Notes under the pieces: generated by a model
The model's database searches: none
Seen by the model: only the letters and a program-made list of their open reading frames with translations
Told to the model about the DNA's origin: nothing
Source of the DNA: Fulvivirga sp. M361
GTDB taxonomy: Bacteria; Bacteroidota; Bacteroidia; Cytophagales; Cyclobacteriaceae
Assembly: GCF_007097395.1 (NCBI RefSeq)
Contig: NZ_VKDC01000011.1
Span: forward strand, 109,523 to 173,522
Direction of reading: 5' to 3'
Length of the DNA: 64,000 nt
Translations under genes and position numbers: made by a program
Part shown: one piece after another, positions 36,229-45,703 of the stretch
Layout: each line of letters starts with the position of its first letter
Numbering within the stretch: position 1 is the first letter of the stretch

Positions 36229-37665
36229 TTATTCGAGTTTTTCTGTAAATGGTGTTAAAATACCTGCATTGAACTTGTTTTTCTTATGTATCAATATAAC
36301 CTGATCATAAGTAGAATCTTCGGGCAATTGATCAATGCTAGCACTTAAGACTGCTACTCCCAGGTAAGCGCTATTTCTTCCCCAGCTATAAGCTTTGTGT
36401 ACATCATTCATTTTGCTTCTAAGCCACAACAGGTCTTGCTCTTCCGCCAGGAGGAGTACACCATTACAACAAAGCAAATTTTGTTTATGGATTCCAATGA
36501 AATCTTTGTGATTTAATGACATATCTGAGGTAATCACATCAATTTCATTGCTTTGAAGTATATTTTTTACTTTTTCATGTGTTTTATTATACTCATCTCT
36601 GGCTATCACATATACACTTTTACGCTCATCTACACTCTCTATTTCTTTATATCCCCTGTTTAAGGACAGGTCTTCCGTTAACTTATTAATAATGATGTCC
36701 TTTAGTTCTTCAACAGGGCTTCGTATCAATTCAGCACGGTTTAGTACATTTTGTTCACTGTAAAAGCGCTCAATAAAACGACTTTGCTTTTCTTCTACTT
36801 TAAGGTCTCGTTCAGGCAGCCATATAACTCTGGTAAAATCAGGACATTCCGATTCCTCATACTCTTTCGTTAATCCATTGTGGTAGTCTAAGGCAACTTG
36901 ATACTGAACCTCAGTCATAGAAAGATCCGTGTCACACAATCCGTTATCATAATATTTACCAATCAAATGGACCGATATGCTGCATTTTCTTACATCATTA
37001 TACATTACATTTTCCAGATCATTCGTCATCCTGGAGTAAGCAATTTCGGGAAGGACTTTGTACCCATGCTGTATCAATCCACGTCTAACATTATCTCTGA
37101 CAGCAGCCAGGTCATGGCTTGTAAGCGCCAGATAGACACTTTTATAGTCAGTCTTTGGAGGGTTAATATCAGACTCGATTAACACCTTAACCAAATCAAA
37201 AATTTTTAGCAAAAAGGCATTTAAATACTTTGGAGAAAGCAGGTCTTCAGTAGAGATCGCTTCACCTGAAGTAGTATTTGTTAAATAAAAATCAAACTTA
37301 GGGTGAAGAGATATGGCGGCAGGTAAGTCACTGGAAATCAGAGGTTCTTTTACCAAAGTTATAAGGTTAATACTTTTCTCACCCAAGTCCTTAGCATTGA
37401 ATTGATTACACCACTTTTCACTGGCCAATGATGCTTCAGATAACACAGCTAGGATGGATGTATCAGAAAAGTCCGTCAGGGATAGAATATCGTCACTTGA
37501 AGTAATCTCCACTTTATTAAATTCAATGAAACACTGGTACTCTCGCTTTGCTATATAGGTTATATAATTATTTAAAAGGTCCACCCAACCCTTACCATTT
37601 TGCTGATCAGGCGAGTTATCTACCGTCACGTAGACACCATATAACTTAATTCGTTTCTTTGTCAT
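36229..37665 (-). CDS. Protein with three TIR/DUF4062-like segments
   Basis: This 478-residue soluble protein has three related Rossmann-like segments. Segment 1 (about 5-160) has 'VYVTVDN' and 'ILAVLSEASLASEKWC', like a TIR fold, with Asn/Gln where the catalytic Glu often sits. Segment 2 (about 175-330) has 'VYLALTSHDLAAVRDNVRR', 'HGYKVLPE', 'CSISVHLIGKYY' and 'SMTEVQYQVAL', matching DUF4062. Segment 3 (about 349-470) has 'VYVIARDEYNKTHEKV', 'GVLLLAEEQDLLWLRSKMND' and 'KAYSWGR', as in TIR-like tails of STAND systems. It is 46 bp after the transporter-like gene and 11 bp before the nSTAND gene. Probably the adaptor or effector of that sensor. Confidence 0.8.
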   Translation of the reverse strand: MTKKRIKLYGVYVTVDNSPDQQNGKGWVDLLNNYITYIAKREYQCFIEFNKVEITSSDDILSLTDFSDTSILAVLSEASLASEKWCNQFNAKDLGEKSINLITLVKEPLISSDLPAAISLHPKFDFYLTNTTSGEAISTEDLLSPKYLNAFLLKIFDLVKVLIESDINPPKTDYKSVYLALTSHDLAAVRDNVRRGLIQHGYKVLPEIAYSRMTNDLENVMYNDVRKCSISVHLIGKYYDNGLCDTDLSMTEVQYQVALDYHNGLTKEYEESECPDFTRVIWLPERDLKVEEKQSRFIERFYSEQNVLNRAELIRSPVEELKDIIINKLTEDLSLNRGYKEIESVDERKSVYVIARDEYNKTHEKVKNILQSNEIDVITSDMSLNHKDFIGIHKQNLLCCNGVLLLAEEQDLLWLRSKMNDVHKAYSWGRNSAYLGVAVLSASIDQLPEDSTYDQVILIHKKNKFNAGILTPFTEKLE

Positions 37666-37711
37666 GACCTCACTTGCCCTGACCCTGGAAGTAATTCTAA
37701 AGTCAAAACAT

Positions 37712-40700
37712 TCACGTCAGCATCATTTCAGGTTTCTTTTGCTGTATTTTTATACCTGCTTTGCTAAGTATAGAGCGTGGGATCTCATCATTAAATGACA
37801 TAAGTTCGTTAAAATCCTGCTGCTTTATCCTGAACAAAACGATATCTTCTTTCGCTCTTAATTCAATGTTTGGCATTTTCTTATTAATCCAATCAAGGTT
37901 GTGCAGAAATTGGTTTTTTGTATAATCCTCAAAGTGTATTTCATCTGTATAGAGCGAAAGCGATCCACTGAAAATTACATAATAATGCATAAGTCTGACA
38001 TTGTCATATGTCTCAATGACCTCACCTTCTTTAAACTTCAAAACCTCCATATTTTTTGCAATCTCAGAAAGCACCAATCCCGATATTTTCTCAAAGTCAG
38101 GGACAGTATCCAGAAAAGCAATAATGTCAAATTTCATGACTGGCATTTCTTGTTTCTCCCTTGTACGCTCCTCTATTATTTTATGGATCGTCTCACTGGT
38201 CATAATGTATCGTGACTGGTCCTTAAAACGCAGGTAATATCCGTCCAGGTCTTCCTTATAAAAATTGTAAATGGCCTCACTCGCTGTCTCACGCAGTATA
38301 GAATCAGGGTTCACAATATTTGCTGCAAAGACTGCCTTGTCGTCTGAGTGTTTAGTTTCTGTTAACTCCCTCAACGCACATGCCTTAGTCCATCGATTAA
38401 CCCATTTATAATCTCTTTGCACCAGATTTACCAAAACCTCATGCTTTTTCATGGGTTCGGTAGGAAAACGAAACTTTAACCTTTGCACCTTTTCCGCATA
38501 GTTTGTAGTACTCAGAATAGGGATCAGCATCGGTTTGATCTCATCACTGACAAATACATCTAAAAGTTCAGAGGCAAACTCTGCCTCCTCAACATCACCG
38601 CTGTTAATGTTCTTTTTAACCAACTCGACTGATTTAGGGTCATAGATAAGTGCCAGCAACCTGAATATATTCTCGTAGTTGGTCTGTATTTCCTTTTCTA
38701 ACGCGTTGCTTAACAGCTCAGAACAGCCAATACGTTGTAAGTCTAACAGTGCTGACATATTCCAGATGGCAGTATTACAAACCTCATCCAATTCAGTTCT
38801 GATCTGTAAAGACTCCGCATCGTCCAATGTATGGCCACATTTGCTTAACGCTTCTAATACTTCGGCCATAACATTCTGATTAGGATAGTTTAACTTTTTC
38901 AGCAACAATTCCACAGCACGTTCTGACCCCACCCGTCCATAGATCTGGACAATTCTTAGTTGCGTTTTTTGATCTTGACCTAAAAGAAAAAAAGCTGTTT
39001 CCAACATATGAAATAGTTGCTCACCGGTAGCAACGATGGCCGATACAGCAGCATTACTGTAGGCAGGACTATTAAGCTTTTCAATTAAATTATGGTGCAG
39101 GTCCAAATTATCGGAACCCGCCGCCGCAGTAACGGTATGATACCTTACCTCCATGTTAGGGTCCCGAAAAAGTTTATTCAGAAGTTTGCCTTTCATCTCT
39201 TCCGCCGCATAGGCAGTCAAAAGTGCACCAAATATTCGTTCATCTGTAAGCTTTGATAGAGTCAATTGCTCTATGTATTTAATTTTTTCTAAGCGAAACT
39301 CTGCCCCTCTGAGTTTATTATATACATTTAAAATCAGATCTGCCGTACGTAATACAGGATAGTATTTACTCTCCATAATTTTTTCAAGCACAGGTATAGC
39401 ATTTAACAAACACAGGTCGGAAGCCTGCCGGAGGGCCATTTCCTGAACATAGGTATCTTCCACATCCAAAAGTTTTACCAATACCTTCTTATAAGTAACC
39501 GGATCAAGGATGTTCAAAACATTCATGTAACGTGGCATCTTTTCACGGTCTTGGTCAAATATGCCGGTCACAAGTTGTTCTAAATAACTTTCTGACAGTC
39601 TTTTTTCATGCTGTATCAGGTCTTGTTGTTTATCAAGACTTTGTTTTAAAAGCTCTCGATACACTGAATTGATTTTAAAGGCTGCAATGACCCAGAGCGC
39701 TACAAATATTGCGATGAGAAACGGGTAGTACAGGAAATCAAACTGCTCAATCTCCGCTATCGCCAGAAGGACTCCTCCTCCCAAAACGAATGAAAAAGCA
39801 CTTACCGTTCCTTCAACTTTAGACTGCAAGTCAAACCTGAGCAAAGAATTAATAGGTAAGAAATAGAATTTAAATACAGGTACCTGCAGCCCGGTTTTCA
39901 AAACATTTCCAACAAGCTTGCATGCTATAATGACGATGAAAAATAAAAAGAATGTATCGGAGGCAATAGTGTGACCGAAATAGAAGCCAACCCCAAAGGC
40001 TATTCCCATACCAAGAAATAGCAATGTAGGTAATATTAACAACGCCGCCTTCATGCCATATTGCTGAATAGCCCAGCGGCTTACGAATGCATGTATGGCA
40101 AAAGCTGAGACGATGACAGCTCCCATGAAAAGGGATAAGAACCGCAGCATTTCATCGGCACTTTCATCAGCAACTGCATATTGCTCATGCACCACTGAAA
40201 AAAAGTAGAAATCAACAAAAATAAGTGTGATGGCAGCGCACATTACAAAAAGGCTCAGAAGCACAAAATACCGGTCTTTCAGTAGTCTTTTGTATTTATT
40301 ATTGTACCCTACATACTGCGCACTTACCTGTAGCTCATTTAACCTTTCAAACTGAAAAATGATAATGGTCAGAATAATCAGTGCAATGAAACCGGATACT
40401 GCTCCAATCACCATAAATTGACTCGTTTGTAAGTCAAAATAGTTTTTGATCCACTCTGCGGAAAACAAAAACCCGGCAGCCGCACTTACGATACCCAGAT
40501 CAATGGTAGTAGAAACTCTTTTTAACTGCCCGATATCAAAAAGCGCATTCAGCAACCCATTAAAAATCATTACAATGATTATCCCTGATGGAACTACTAA
40601 AATGAAGGCCAGCTCTACAATACCCGGACTTTGATATATCTCATATTGATAGTAGAGGAATAGATAAGTACCTGAAAGGAGTAAAATAAAAATACCAGCC

Positions 40701-40948
40701 AGTTTGGCAAATGATATACGTAGGTGCAAATAAGAATAAGCGATAGTTAGTACCAACCCCAGCACACCCGAAAGCATAAAGGCTTTAGGTAGGTTTTCGC
40801 TATCGAATACATCTAAAAATAATACCGTACTGCCTAAATCAAACGATGCCAGGAAAACACCCAGACACAAGCCGAAAATAAAGAGCAAGAGCACACTAGA
40901 CTCTTCACCGTGATAAGCATTAAAAAACTTACGAATAATGAAATTCAT
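37712..40948 (-). CDS. Transporter-like membrane protein with HEAT repeats and cNMP-binding-like domain
   Basis: This 1078-residue protein opens with about 12 hydrophobic helices (residues 1-430) of MFS/ADP-ATP-carrier-like type. A long HEAT-repeat solenoid follows (about 450-900), with repeats such as 'AVELLLKKLNYPNQNVMAEVLEALSKCG' (cited as motif 'LKKLNYPNQNVMAEVLEAL'). The C-terminal ~120 residues (about 940-1060) look like a cyclic-nucleotide-binding beta-roll ('LKFKEGEVIETYDNVRL', 'YYVIFSGSLSLYTDEI'). It is the first gene of the four-gene operon, 46 bp before the TIR-like gene. It may pass a small-molecule or nucleotide signal. Transport function is unproven. Confidence 0.82.
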   Translation of the reverse strand: MNFIIRKFFNAYHGEESSVLLLFIFGLCLGVFLASFDLGSTVLFLDVFDSENLPKAFMLSGVLGLVLTIAYSYLHLRISFAKLAGIFILLLSGTYLFLYYQYEIYQSPGIVELAFILVVPSGIIIVMIFNGLLNALFDIGQLKRVSTTIDLGIVSAAAGFLFSAEWIKNYFDLQTSQFMVIGAVSGFIALIILTIIIFQFERLNELQVSAQYVGYNNKYKRLLKDRYFVLLSLFVMCAAITLIFVDFYFFSVVHEQYAVADESADEMLRFLSLFMGAVIVSAFAIHAFVSRWAIQQYGMKAALLILPTLLFLGMGIAFGVGFYFGHTIASDTFFLFFIVIIACKLVGNVLKTGLQVPVFKFYFLPINSLLRFDLQSKVEGTVSAFSFVLGGGVLLAIAEIEQFDFLYYPFLIAIFVALWVIAAFKINSVYRELLKQSLDKQQDLIQHEKRLSESYLEQLVTGIFDQDREKMPRYMNVLNILDPVTYKKVLVKLLDVEDTYVQEMALRQASDLCLLNAIPVLEKIMESKYYPVLRTADLILNVYNKLRGAEFRLEKIKYIEQLTLSKLTDERIFGALLTAYAAEEMKGKLLNKLFRDPNMEVRYHTVTAAAGSDNLDLHHNLIEKLNSPAYSNAAVSAIVATGEQLFHMLETAFFLLGQDQKTQLRIVQIYGRVGSERAVELLLKKLNYPNQNVMAEVLEALSKCGHTLDDAESLQIRTELDEVCNTAIWNMSALLDLQRIGCSELLSNALEKEIQTNYENIFRLLALIYDPKSVELVKKNINSGDVEEAEFASELLDVFVSDEIKPMLIPILSTTNYAEKVQRLKFRFPTEPMKKHEVLVNLVQRDYKWVNRWTKACALRELTETKHSDDKAVFAANIVNPDSILRETASEAIYNFYKEDLDGYYLRFKDQSRYIMTSETIHKIIEERTREKQEMPVMKFDIIAFLDTVPDFEKISGLVLSEIAKNMEVLKFKEGEVIETYDNVRLMHYYVIFSGSLSLYTDEIHFEDYTKNQFLHNLDWINKKMPNIELRAKEDIVLFRIKQQDFNELMSFNDEIPRSILSKAGIKIQQKKPEMMLT

Positions 40949-41541
40949 GATAACTCTATTGTTGTCAACATCAGTAGCTTAAAGTTTGGCACCCTGTTCT
41001 TTGAATTCACGATGTCAAATTAAATTCATTTTCTTGCCAACCAGGATTGACTCCCCAGCAAAGAATTTAAGTCTTAAAGCTCAAGCACCAACTACAGTTT
41101 TATCACTCTAAAATCTTAAAATTAATGATTACTATTCATACATGTTATTATTATATTTCAATCATCAGGCATAAAGCATTGGGAAAATTATAATACTTTA
41201 CTCTTAAGTAAGATATAGAAATTAAATACTAAAAACAGAACTCACTGTAACACAGCAAATTCACCTAATGAATATTGAACAAGGCAGTGAAATATGCTTA
41301 GCTTTTATTACCCAAAAAAAGGTTGAAAATTCTTAGAAATAATTATAGTGGTACATATCGAAAACGAAAATCCACAGTATTAAGAGTTAAAAAAAAGCCA
41401 CATGGCTTTGGTATCTTGTAACTTTTGAGATATGAATAAAACTCCTCTATGTCACTTCATGACAAAACAGTTACACACATCCATCACCGTTTCTTAAACA
41501 TTTTGCTGAAATTTCCACTTCATTAAGAAAACGAGATCATT
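40949..41541. other. Intergenic promoter region between the four-gene operon and cinA
   Basis: This 593-bp stretch separates the operon starting at 40948 (minus) from cinA (plus at 41542), so both promoters must lie in or near it. It is AT-rich and holds no supported frame. A small hairpin AAAGCC-ACAT-GGCTTT sits at 41394-41409 beside an A-run, resembling a minus-strand intrinsic terminator. I found no exact TAnnTTTG box (nearest: TAACTTTT upstream of cinA). Confidence 0.4.
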
Positions 41542-42807
41542 ATGTACAAAACAAAAGCTGAGATCATCACCATAGGCGACGAAATATTATACGGACATAT
41601 TTTAGATACCAACTCGCAATGGATGAGCGTAGAGCTAGACAACGTGGGTATAAAAGTGGTGAGAAAAACCACCATTGGTGATGTACGCGAAGAGCTTCTA
41701 TCTGCTTTTAAAGATGCTGAGTCACGAGCCGACCTTATACTTATTACCGGCGGACTGGGACCTACTAATGATGACCTTACGAAACCGTGCCTGACAGAAT
41801 ATTTTGAGACTGAACTGGAGATCAATGAACAGGCCCTTACAGAGGTTACCGAGTTTTTTGCCAGTAAAGGTTTTGAATTGACGGAAGTCAATCGTCAACA
41901 GGCTTTGTTACCCGTTGGCGGTACCATGCTAAGCAATAAAATAGGAACCGCTCCTGGTATTTGGCTGGAAAAGAATGGGAAAACTTTTATCTCAATGCCT
42001 GGTGTTCCTAAAGAAATGCAACTGCTTATGAGAAATGAGGTAATCCCAAAGGTAAAGGCACGCTTTAACACGGATATTATCTATCATAAAGTAGTCAAAA
42101 CCATTGGCCGGGGGGAATCCTGGCTGGCTGATGAGATCAAAGACTGGGAACAAAACCTTCCTGAACATATCCGCCTGGCTTACCTGCCAAGCCTGGGACA
42201 GGTTAAGTTGAGGCTCACTGCTATCGGTCATGATATGGAGCTTCTAAAAAAAGACGTTGAATACCAAATCGAACTGCTTAAAAAACTTGCCGGTCGATAC
42301 ATTTTTGGTTACGATACTGATACGATAGAAATTGTAATAGGCAAACTTCTCAAAACCCACAACAAGACTGTGGCCCTGGCTGAAAGCTGTTCAGGTGGTT
42401 ACCTCTCCCATATGATTACATCGGTAGCAGGTAGTTCTGATTACCTGAGAGGTGCTGTAGTACCCTACCATAATGATCATAAAATGGAAATATTGGGTGT
42501 AAAAGAAACAACCTTAAAAGATCATGGTGCAGTAAGTGAACAAACGGTACATGAAATGGCTAACCAGGTAAGAAAACTCTTCAAAGCAGACATTGGCGTA
42601 GCCACCAGCGGGGTAGCTGGTCCTGGAGGTGGAACTGCTGAAAAACCGGTAGGTACAGTCTGGATCGCACTGGCGGATAAAAACCATACGGTAACCAAAA
42701 AACTGCAATTATGGAACGATCGTGAGATCAATATCAAGGCCACGGCGATTGCCGCGCTCAATCTTATTCGGATAACTTTATTGAAATCAATTGAAGAAAA
42801 AAACTAA
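41542..42807 (+). CDS. cinA: CinA, nicotinamide-nucleotide amidase / competence-damage protein
   Basis: This 421-residue protein has the two CinA domains. The N-terminal half is MoaB/MogA-like ('ITIGDEILYGHILDTNSQWM', 'LITGGLGPTNDDLTK'), and the C-terminal half is the PncC deamidase, with 'AESCSGGYLSHMI' (A280, E281, S282, C283) and 'SGVAGPGG' near 350. PncC converts nicotinamide mononucleotide to nicotinate mononucleotide in the NAD cycle. The length is normal for the family. It is followed 43 bp later by the E2 acyltransferase gene in the same direction, probably a shared transcript. Confidence 0.95.
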   Translation: MYKTKAEIITIGDEILYGHILDTNSQWMSVELDNVGIKVVRKTTIGDVREELLSAFKDAESRADLILITGGLGPTNDDLTKPCLTEYFETELEINEQALTEVTEFFASKGFELTEVNRQQALLPVGGTMLSNKIGTAPGIWLEKNGKTFISMPGVPKEMQLLMRNEVIPKVKARFNTDIIYHKVVKTIGRGESWLADEIKDWEQNLPEHIRLAYLPSLGQVKLRLTAIGHDMELLKKDVEYQIELLKKLAGRYIFGYDTDTIEIVIGKLLKTHNKTVALAESCSGGYLSHMITSVAGSSDYLRGAVVPYHNDHKMEILGVKETTLKDHGAVSEQTVHEMANQVRKLFKADIGVATSGVAGPGGGTAEKPVGTVWIALADKNHTVTKKLQLWNDREINIKATAIAALNLIRITLLKSIEEKN

Positions 42808-42850
42808 AATGGTAATTTTGCGGTGATTTTAAGCGCGTAAATGTACGATT

Positions 42851-44170
42851 ATGGCACTGGTAGAACTTTTAATGCCCAAAATGGGGGAAAGTATAATAGA
42901 GGCAACAGTACTTTCCTGGTTAAAAAAGGAGGGGGATACTATCGAACAGGACGAATCCATATTAGAGGTAGCCACTGATAAGGTAGATACCGAAGTACCC
43001 TCTACTCATGGAGGTATTTTAAAGGAGATCCTTGCCAAAGACGGCGAAGTAATAGAAGTAGGAAAAGCCATTGCCGTCATCGCAACGGATGACGAGGTTG
43101 AAAAAACAACTAATACACCTGCAGCAGAGCCTGTTATGGAAGAAGTGGAGGAAATACCTTTAACGTCTGGCAATGGTCAGTCTCAGGCAAACGGAATGCT
43201 TAAAACAAACAGTCAAACATCTTCCGAAAGATTCTATTCTCCGCTTGTAAAAAACATTGCGCATAAAGAGGGTATTGCCCTTACCGAGCTGGAAACTGTA
43301 CCTGGCAGTGGGAAAGAGGGAAGAGTGACCAAAAAAGACATTCTTAATTATGTGGAAACAAGAAAAGACGCTATACCAAAAATAACACAGGTAGAAACGG
43401 TAGCTGGCACCGAACTTGTTGCGACAAAAACAGAGACGAAAGTAAACGTTTCAGTCAATGCCAAGGACGAAATCATAGAAATGGATCGCATGCGTAAAGT
43501 AATCGCAGAGCGCATGGTAGATTCCAAACGAACTTCACCACATGTTACTTCTTTTGTAGAAGCGGATGTTACCAATGTGGTTTTTTGGAGAAATCGAAAT
43601 AAACAAGCTTTTAAACAGCAAGAAGGTGGAAACTTAACCTTCACACCTATTTTTGTTGAAGCAGTGGCAAGAGCCATTAAAGACTATCCGATGATCAACA
43701 TCCAGGTACAGGGAGATAAGATCATCAAGAAAAAGGATATCAACATAGGAATGGCGGTGGCCTTACCATCGGGTAATCTTATTGTGCCTGTAATTAAAAA
43801 CGCGGACCAACTGAACTTAACCGGGTTGGCAAATAAGGTGAATGACCTGGCGCGTAGAGCACGTCACAATAAATTATCTCCCGATGAACTATCTGGCGGC
43901 ACTTTTACAATTTCTAATGTAGGTTCTTTTGGCAATGTTATGGGTACGCCTATTATTCTACAGCCTCAGGTGGGCATTATAGCATTAGGTGCCGTTATTA
44001 AAAAGCCGGCAGTCATAGAAACACCGCTAGGTGATACGATTGGAATAAGGCATAAAATGTTTTTATCGCACAGCTATGACCACCGTGTGGTAGATGGTTC
44101 TCTTGGAGGTATGGTGGTAAGAAGAGTAGCAGATTATCTGGAGAAATTCGATCTCAACAGAGGCCTATAA
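42851..44170 (+). CDS. Dihydrolipoamide acyltransferase (E2) of a 2-oxoacid dehydrogenase
   Basis: This 439-residue protein has a lipoyl domain (1-77) with the lipoylated Lys44 in 'ATDKVDTEVPS', a peripheral-subunit binding domain at about 127-165 ('SPLVKNIAHKEGIALTEL', 'GREGRVTKKDIL'-like), and the C-terminal acyltransferase core. The active-site motif is 'HSYDHRVVDGSLGG' with His411 and Asp415. It transfers acyl groups from lipoate to CoA. Which complex (pyruvate, 2-oxoglutarate or branched-chain) is not clear from sequence alone, and no E1 or E3 genes are next to it. Confidence 0.92.
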   Translation: MALVELLMPKMGESIIEATVLSWLKKEGDTIEQDESILEVATDKVDTEVPSTHGGILKEILAKDGEVIEVGKAIAVIATDDEVEKTTNTPAAEPVMEEVEEIPLTSGNGQSQANGMLKTNSQTSSERFYSPLVKNIAHKEGIALTELETVPGSGKEGRVTKKDILNYVETRKDAIPKITQVETVAGTELVATKTETKVNVSVNAKDEIIEMDRMRKVIAERMVDSKRTSPHVTSFVEADVTNVVFWRNRNKQAFKQQEGGNLTFTPIFVEAVARAIKDYPMINIQVQGDKIIKKKDINIGMAVALPSGNLIVPVIKNADQLNLTGLANKVNDLARRARHNKLSPDELSGGTFTISNVGSFGNVMGTPIILQPQVGIIALGAVIKKPAVIETPLGDTIGIRHKMFLSHSYDHRVVDGSLGGMVVRRVADYLEKFDLNRGL

Positions 44171-44297
44171 AAGTATTGGATATGACGTATAACGGTAACT
44201 CCAGTGTCATTATATAAGTTTACTGGTCAATCCGTACTCTACGGAAAGTAAGTTAAATTTGTTCACCATAACAACGATAAGACAGTAAACTTCCCCT

Positions 44298-45191
44298 TTA
44301 CTGATAGGCTATATCAAATGATCCATTTGTTACATTAACGGTAGTATTTGAATTGGAAGGTGACTGTGCGGCAAATGTAAAAGTACCTATTATAACCCTG
44401 GTGGTTGTATTATGTGAAGTAATGACCAGGCTACCACTTGTGGTATTGAATGATGTAGTACCGGAAGTATAAACAGCCGCATGTTCCGCTCCTGCTGAAC
44501 CTAATCCATAAGTACCTGTTTCAATATTCGAAGGAATGGTCAATGTAATCGATTTTCCGCTATCATCACCAGAGCTCAATACAAGATCACCGGCATTGAG
44601 TACACCACTAATGCTAACCGGTTGAAACAGGACATCATTAATATTGGCGGACACTTTATCCACACCAACTCCTTCTTCATCAATCACAAGACCTACTCTG
44701 TTAAAAACACCATTGGTCAGTGAAATCAATGTATCCGAAGCTGTGCTTGTTTCCCGGGCCAAGACCACCTCATAGGTACCGGAAATGACACGGTTAGCAA
44801 AGTCAATTTCATTAATAGTTATCAACCCGCCGGCTTCTGAAAGATCATATGCAGTGGTAAAAGTCAGTCCGCTTGCCGGCTTAAAGATTACAATATTATC
44901 GGGGGGATCTCCTCCGGTGGATACCAGATTTGTGACAGGGTAGTTTCCAAGAACAAAGTCGTTGATCACAATAACGATACTATCACCTTTATCATTTTGC
45001 GCTATCAGGCGAATATTTTTATCGGTGGCCTCAGTCGCTGTGGCCCTGGCTTTTGAGGATGTCCACAGTCCCTCACCTACCCTGGCGATCAGTTGACCTT
45101 CAGGAGGCCCTAGTTGTTCACCATCATCACTTCCACAACCATTTAAAGTTATAGCCAATATTATCAATACCTTATATAAACTTTGCTTCAT
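44298..45191 (-). CDS. Lipoprotein with two DUF6252-like domains
   Basis: This 297-residue protein starts with a lipoprotein signal (lipid Cys19 in 'LNGC', followed by GSDDG, an acidic surface-export pattern). Two similar beta-sandwich domains follow, the second closing with 'SGSLVITSHNTTTRVIIGTF' and 'VNVTNGSFDIAY', the DUF6252 pattern. It is likely a surface lipoprotein of unknown role. It lies between two divergent or convergent genes and shares no clear operon with neighbours. Confidence 0.75.
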   Translation of the reverse strand: MKQSLYKVLIILAITLNGCGSDDGEQLGPPEGQLIARVGEGLWTSSKARATATEATDKNIRLIAQNDKGDSIVIVINDFVLGNYPVTNLVSTGGDPPDNIVIFKPASGLTFTTAYDLSEAGGLITINEIDFANRVISGTYEVVLARETSTASDTLISLTNGVFNRVGLVIDEEGVGVDKVSANINDVLFQPVSISGVLNAGDLVLSSGDDSGKSITLTIPSNIETGTYGLGSAGAEHAAVYTSGTTSFNTTSGSLVITSHNTTTRVIIGTFTFAAQSPSNSNTTVNVTNGSFDIAYQ

Positions 45192-45272
45192 AACTTACAT
45201 TGAATAACTTCAAATATAGCAAGGAAGGCTTTTAATCACCGCATTAATGTCGTCAGAAGGCCCTAAAACCTT

Positions 45273-45620
45273 TTAAATTACTCCTTTTATTTGTTCTATG
45301 GTCTTCTTAGAATTTCCTATATATATATTTTCTTCTATGATGAAAACCGGTCGTTTCAAAAAAGTATATTCCGATAAGATATAACTTCTATAATCGTTTT
45401 CACTCAGCTGTTTATCCTTCATACCCAACTCCTTATACTTACGGGCTACTCTTGAAAAAAGGCTTTCATAAGAGCCTGCCATTTGCTTCATTTCATCTAA
45501 CTGGGATTCTGTGAGGGGGTCTTTTTTTATGTCCTGGTACTCAAACTCATCTCCTATTGCCAGATCCTTGATAATTCGCTTACAGGTATCACAGGTGGAT
45601 AAAAAATATACTTTTTTCAT
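45273..45620 (-). CDS. ArsC/Spx-like thioredoxin-fold protein
   Basis: This 115-residue protein has the ArsC/Spx family features: 'MKKVYFLSTCDTCKRII' with a CxxC at C10/C13 and 'FEYQDIKKDPLTESQLDEM', plus 'RPVFIIEENIYIG' with the cis-proline. These proteins act as glutaredoxin-linked reductases (arsenate) or, in Firmicutes, as transcription regulators. In Bacteroidota they are usually annotated only as ArsC-family. It is encoded just before the divergent ParA-like gene. Confidence 0.88.
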   Translation of the reverse strand: MKKVYFLSTCDTCKRIIKDLAIGDEFEYQDIKKDPLTESQLDEMKQMAGSYESLFSRVARKYKELGMKDKQLSENDYRSYILSEYTFLKRPVFIIEENIYIGNSKKTIEQIKGVI

Positions 45621-45654
45621 ATGTATGTTTTTAATGATTCAAAGTAACCGATAA

Positions 45655-45684
45655 TTTGGTTTTAGTCCGCATGATTTATATTTT
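45655..45684 (+). promoter_or_regulatory. Possible promoter of the ParA-like gene
   Basis: TTTG at 45655-45658 is followed after 18 bp by TATATTTT at 45677-45684, one base off the TAnnTTTG consensus. The ATG is at 45704, giving a leader of about 13 bases. Spacing fits the Bacteroidota promoter pattern, but both boxes are AT-rich and chance is possible. Confidence 0.35.
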
Positions 45685-45703
45685 TAACTGAGCAGTACTA
45701 CAT

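Noticed and set aside
41394..41409. Functional terminator upstream of cinA
   Set aside because: The hairpin reads as a terminator only on the minus strand, where no gene ends; listed in the intergenic entry only.
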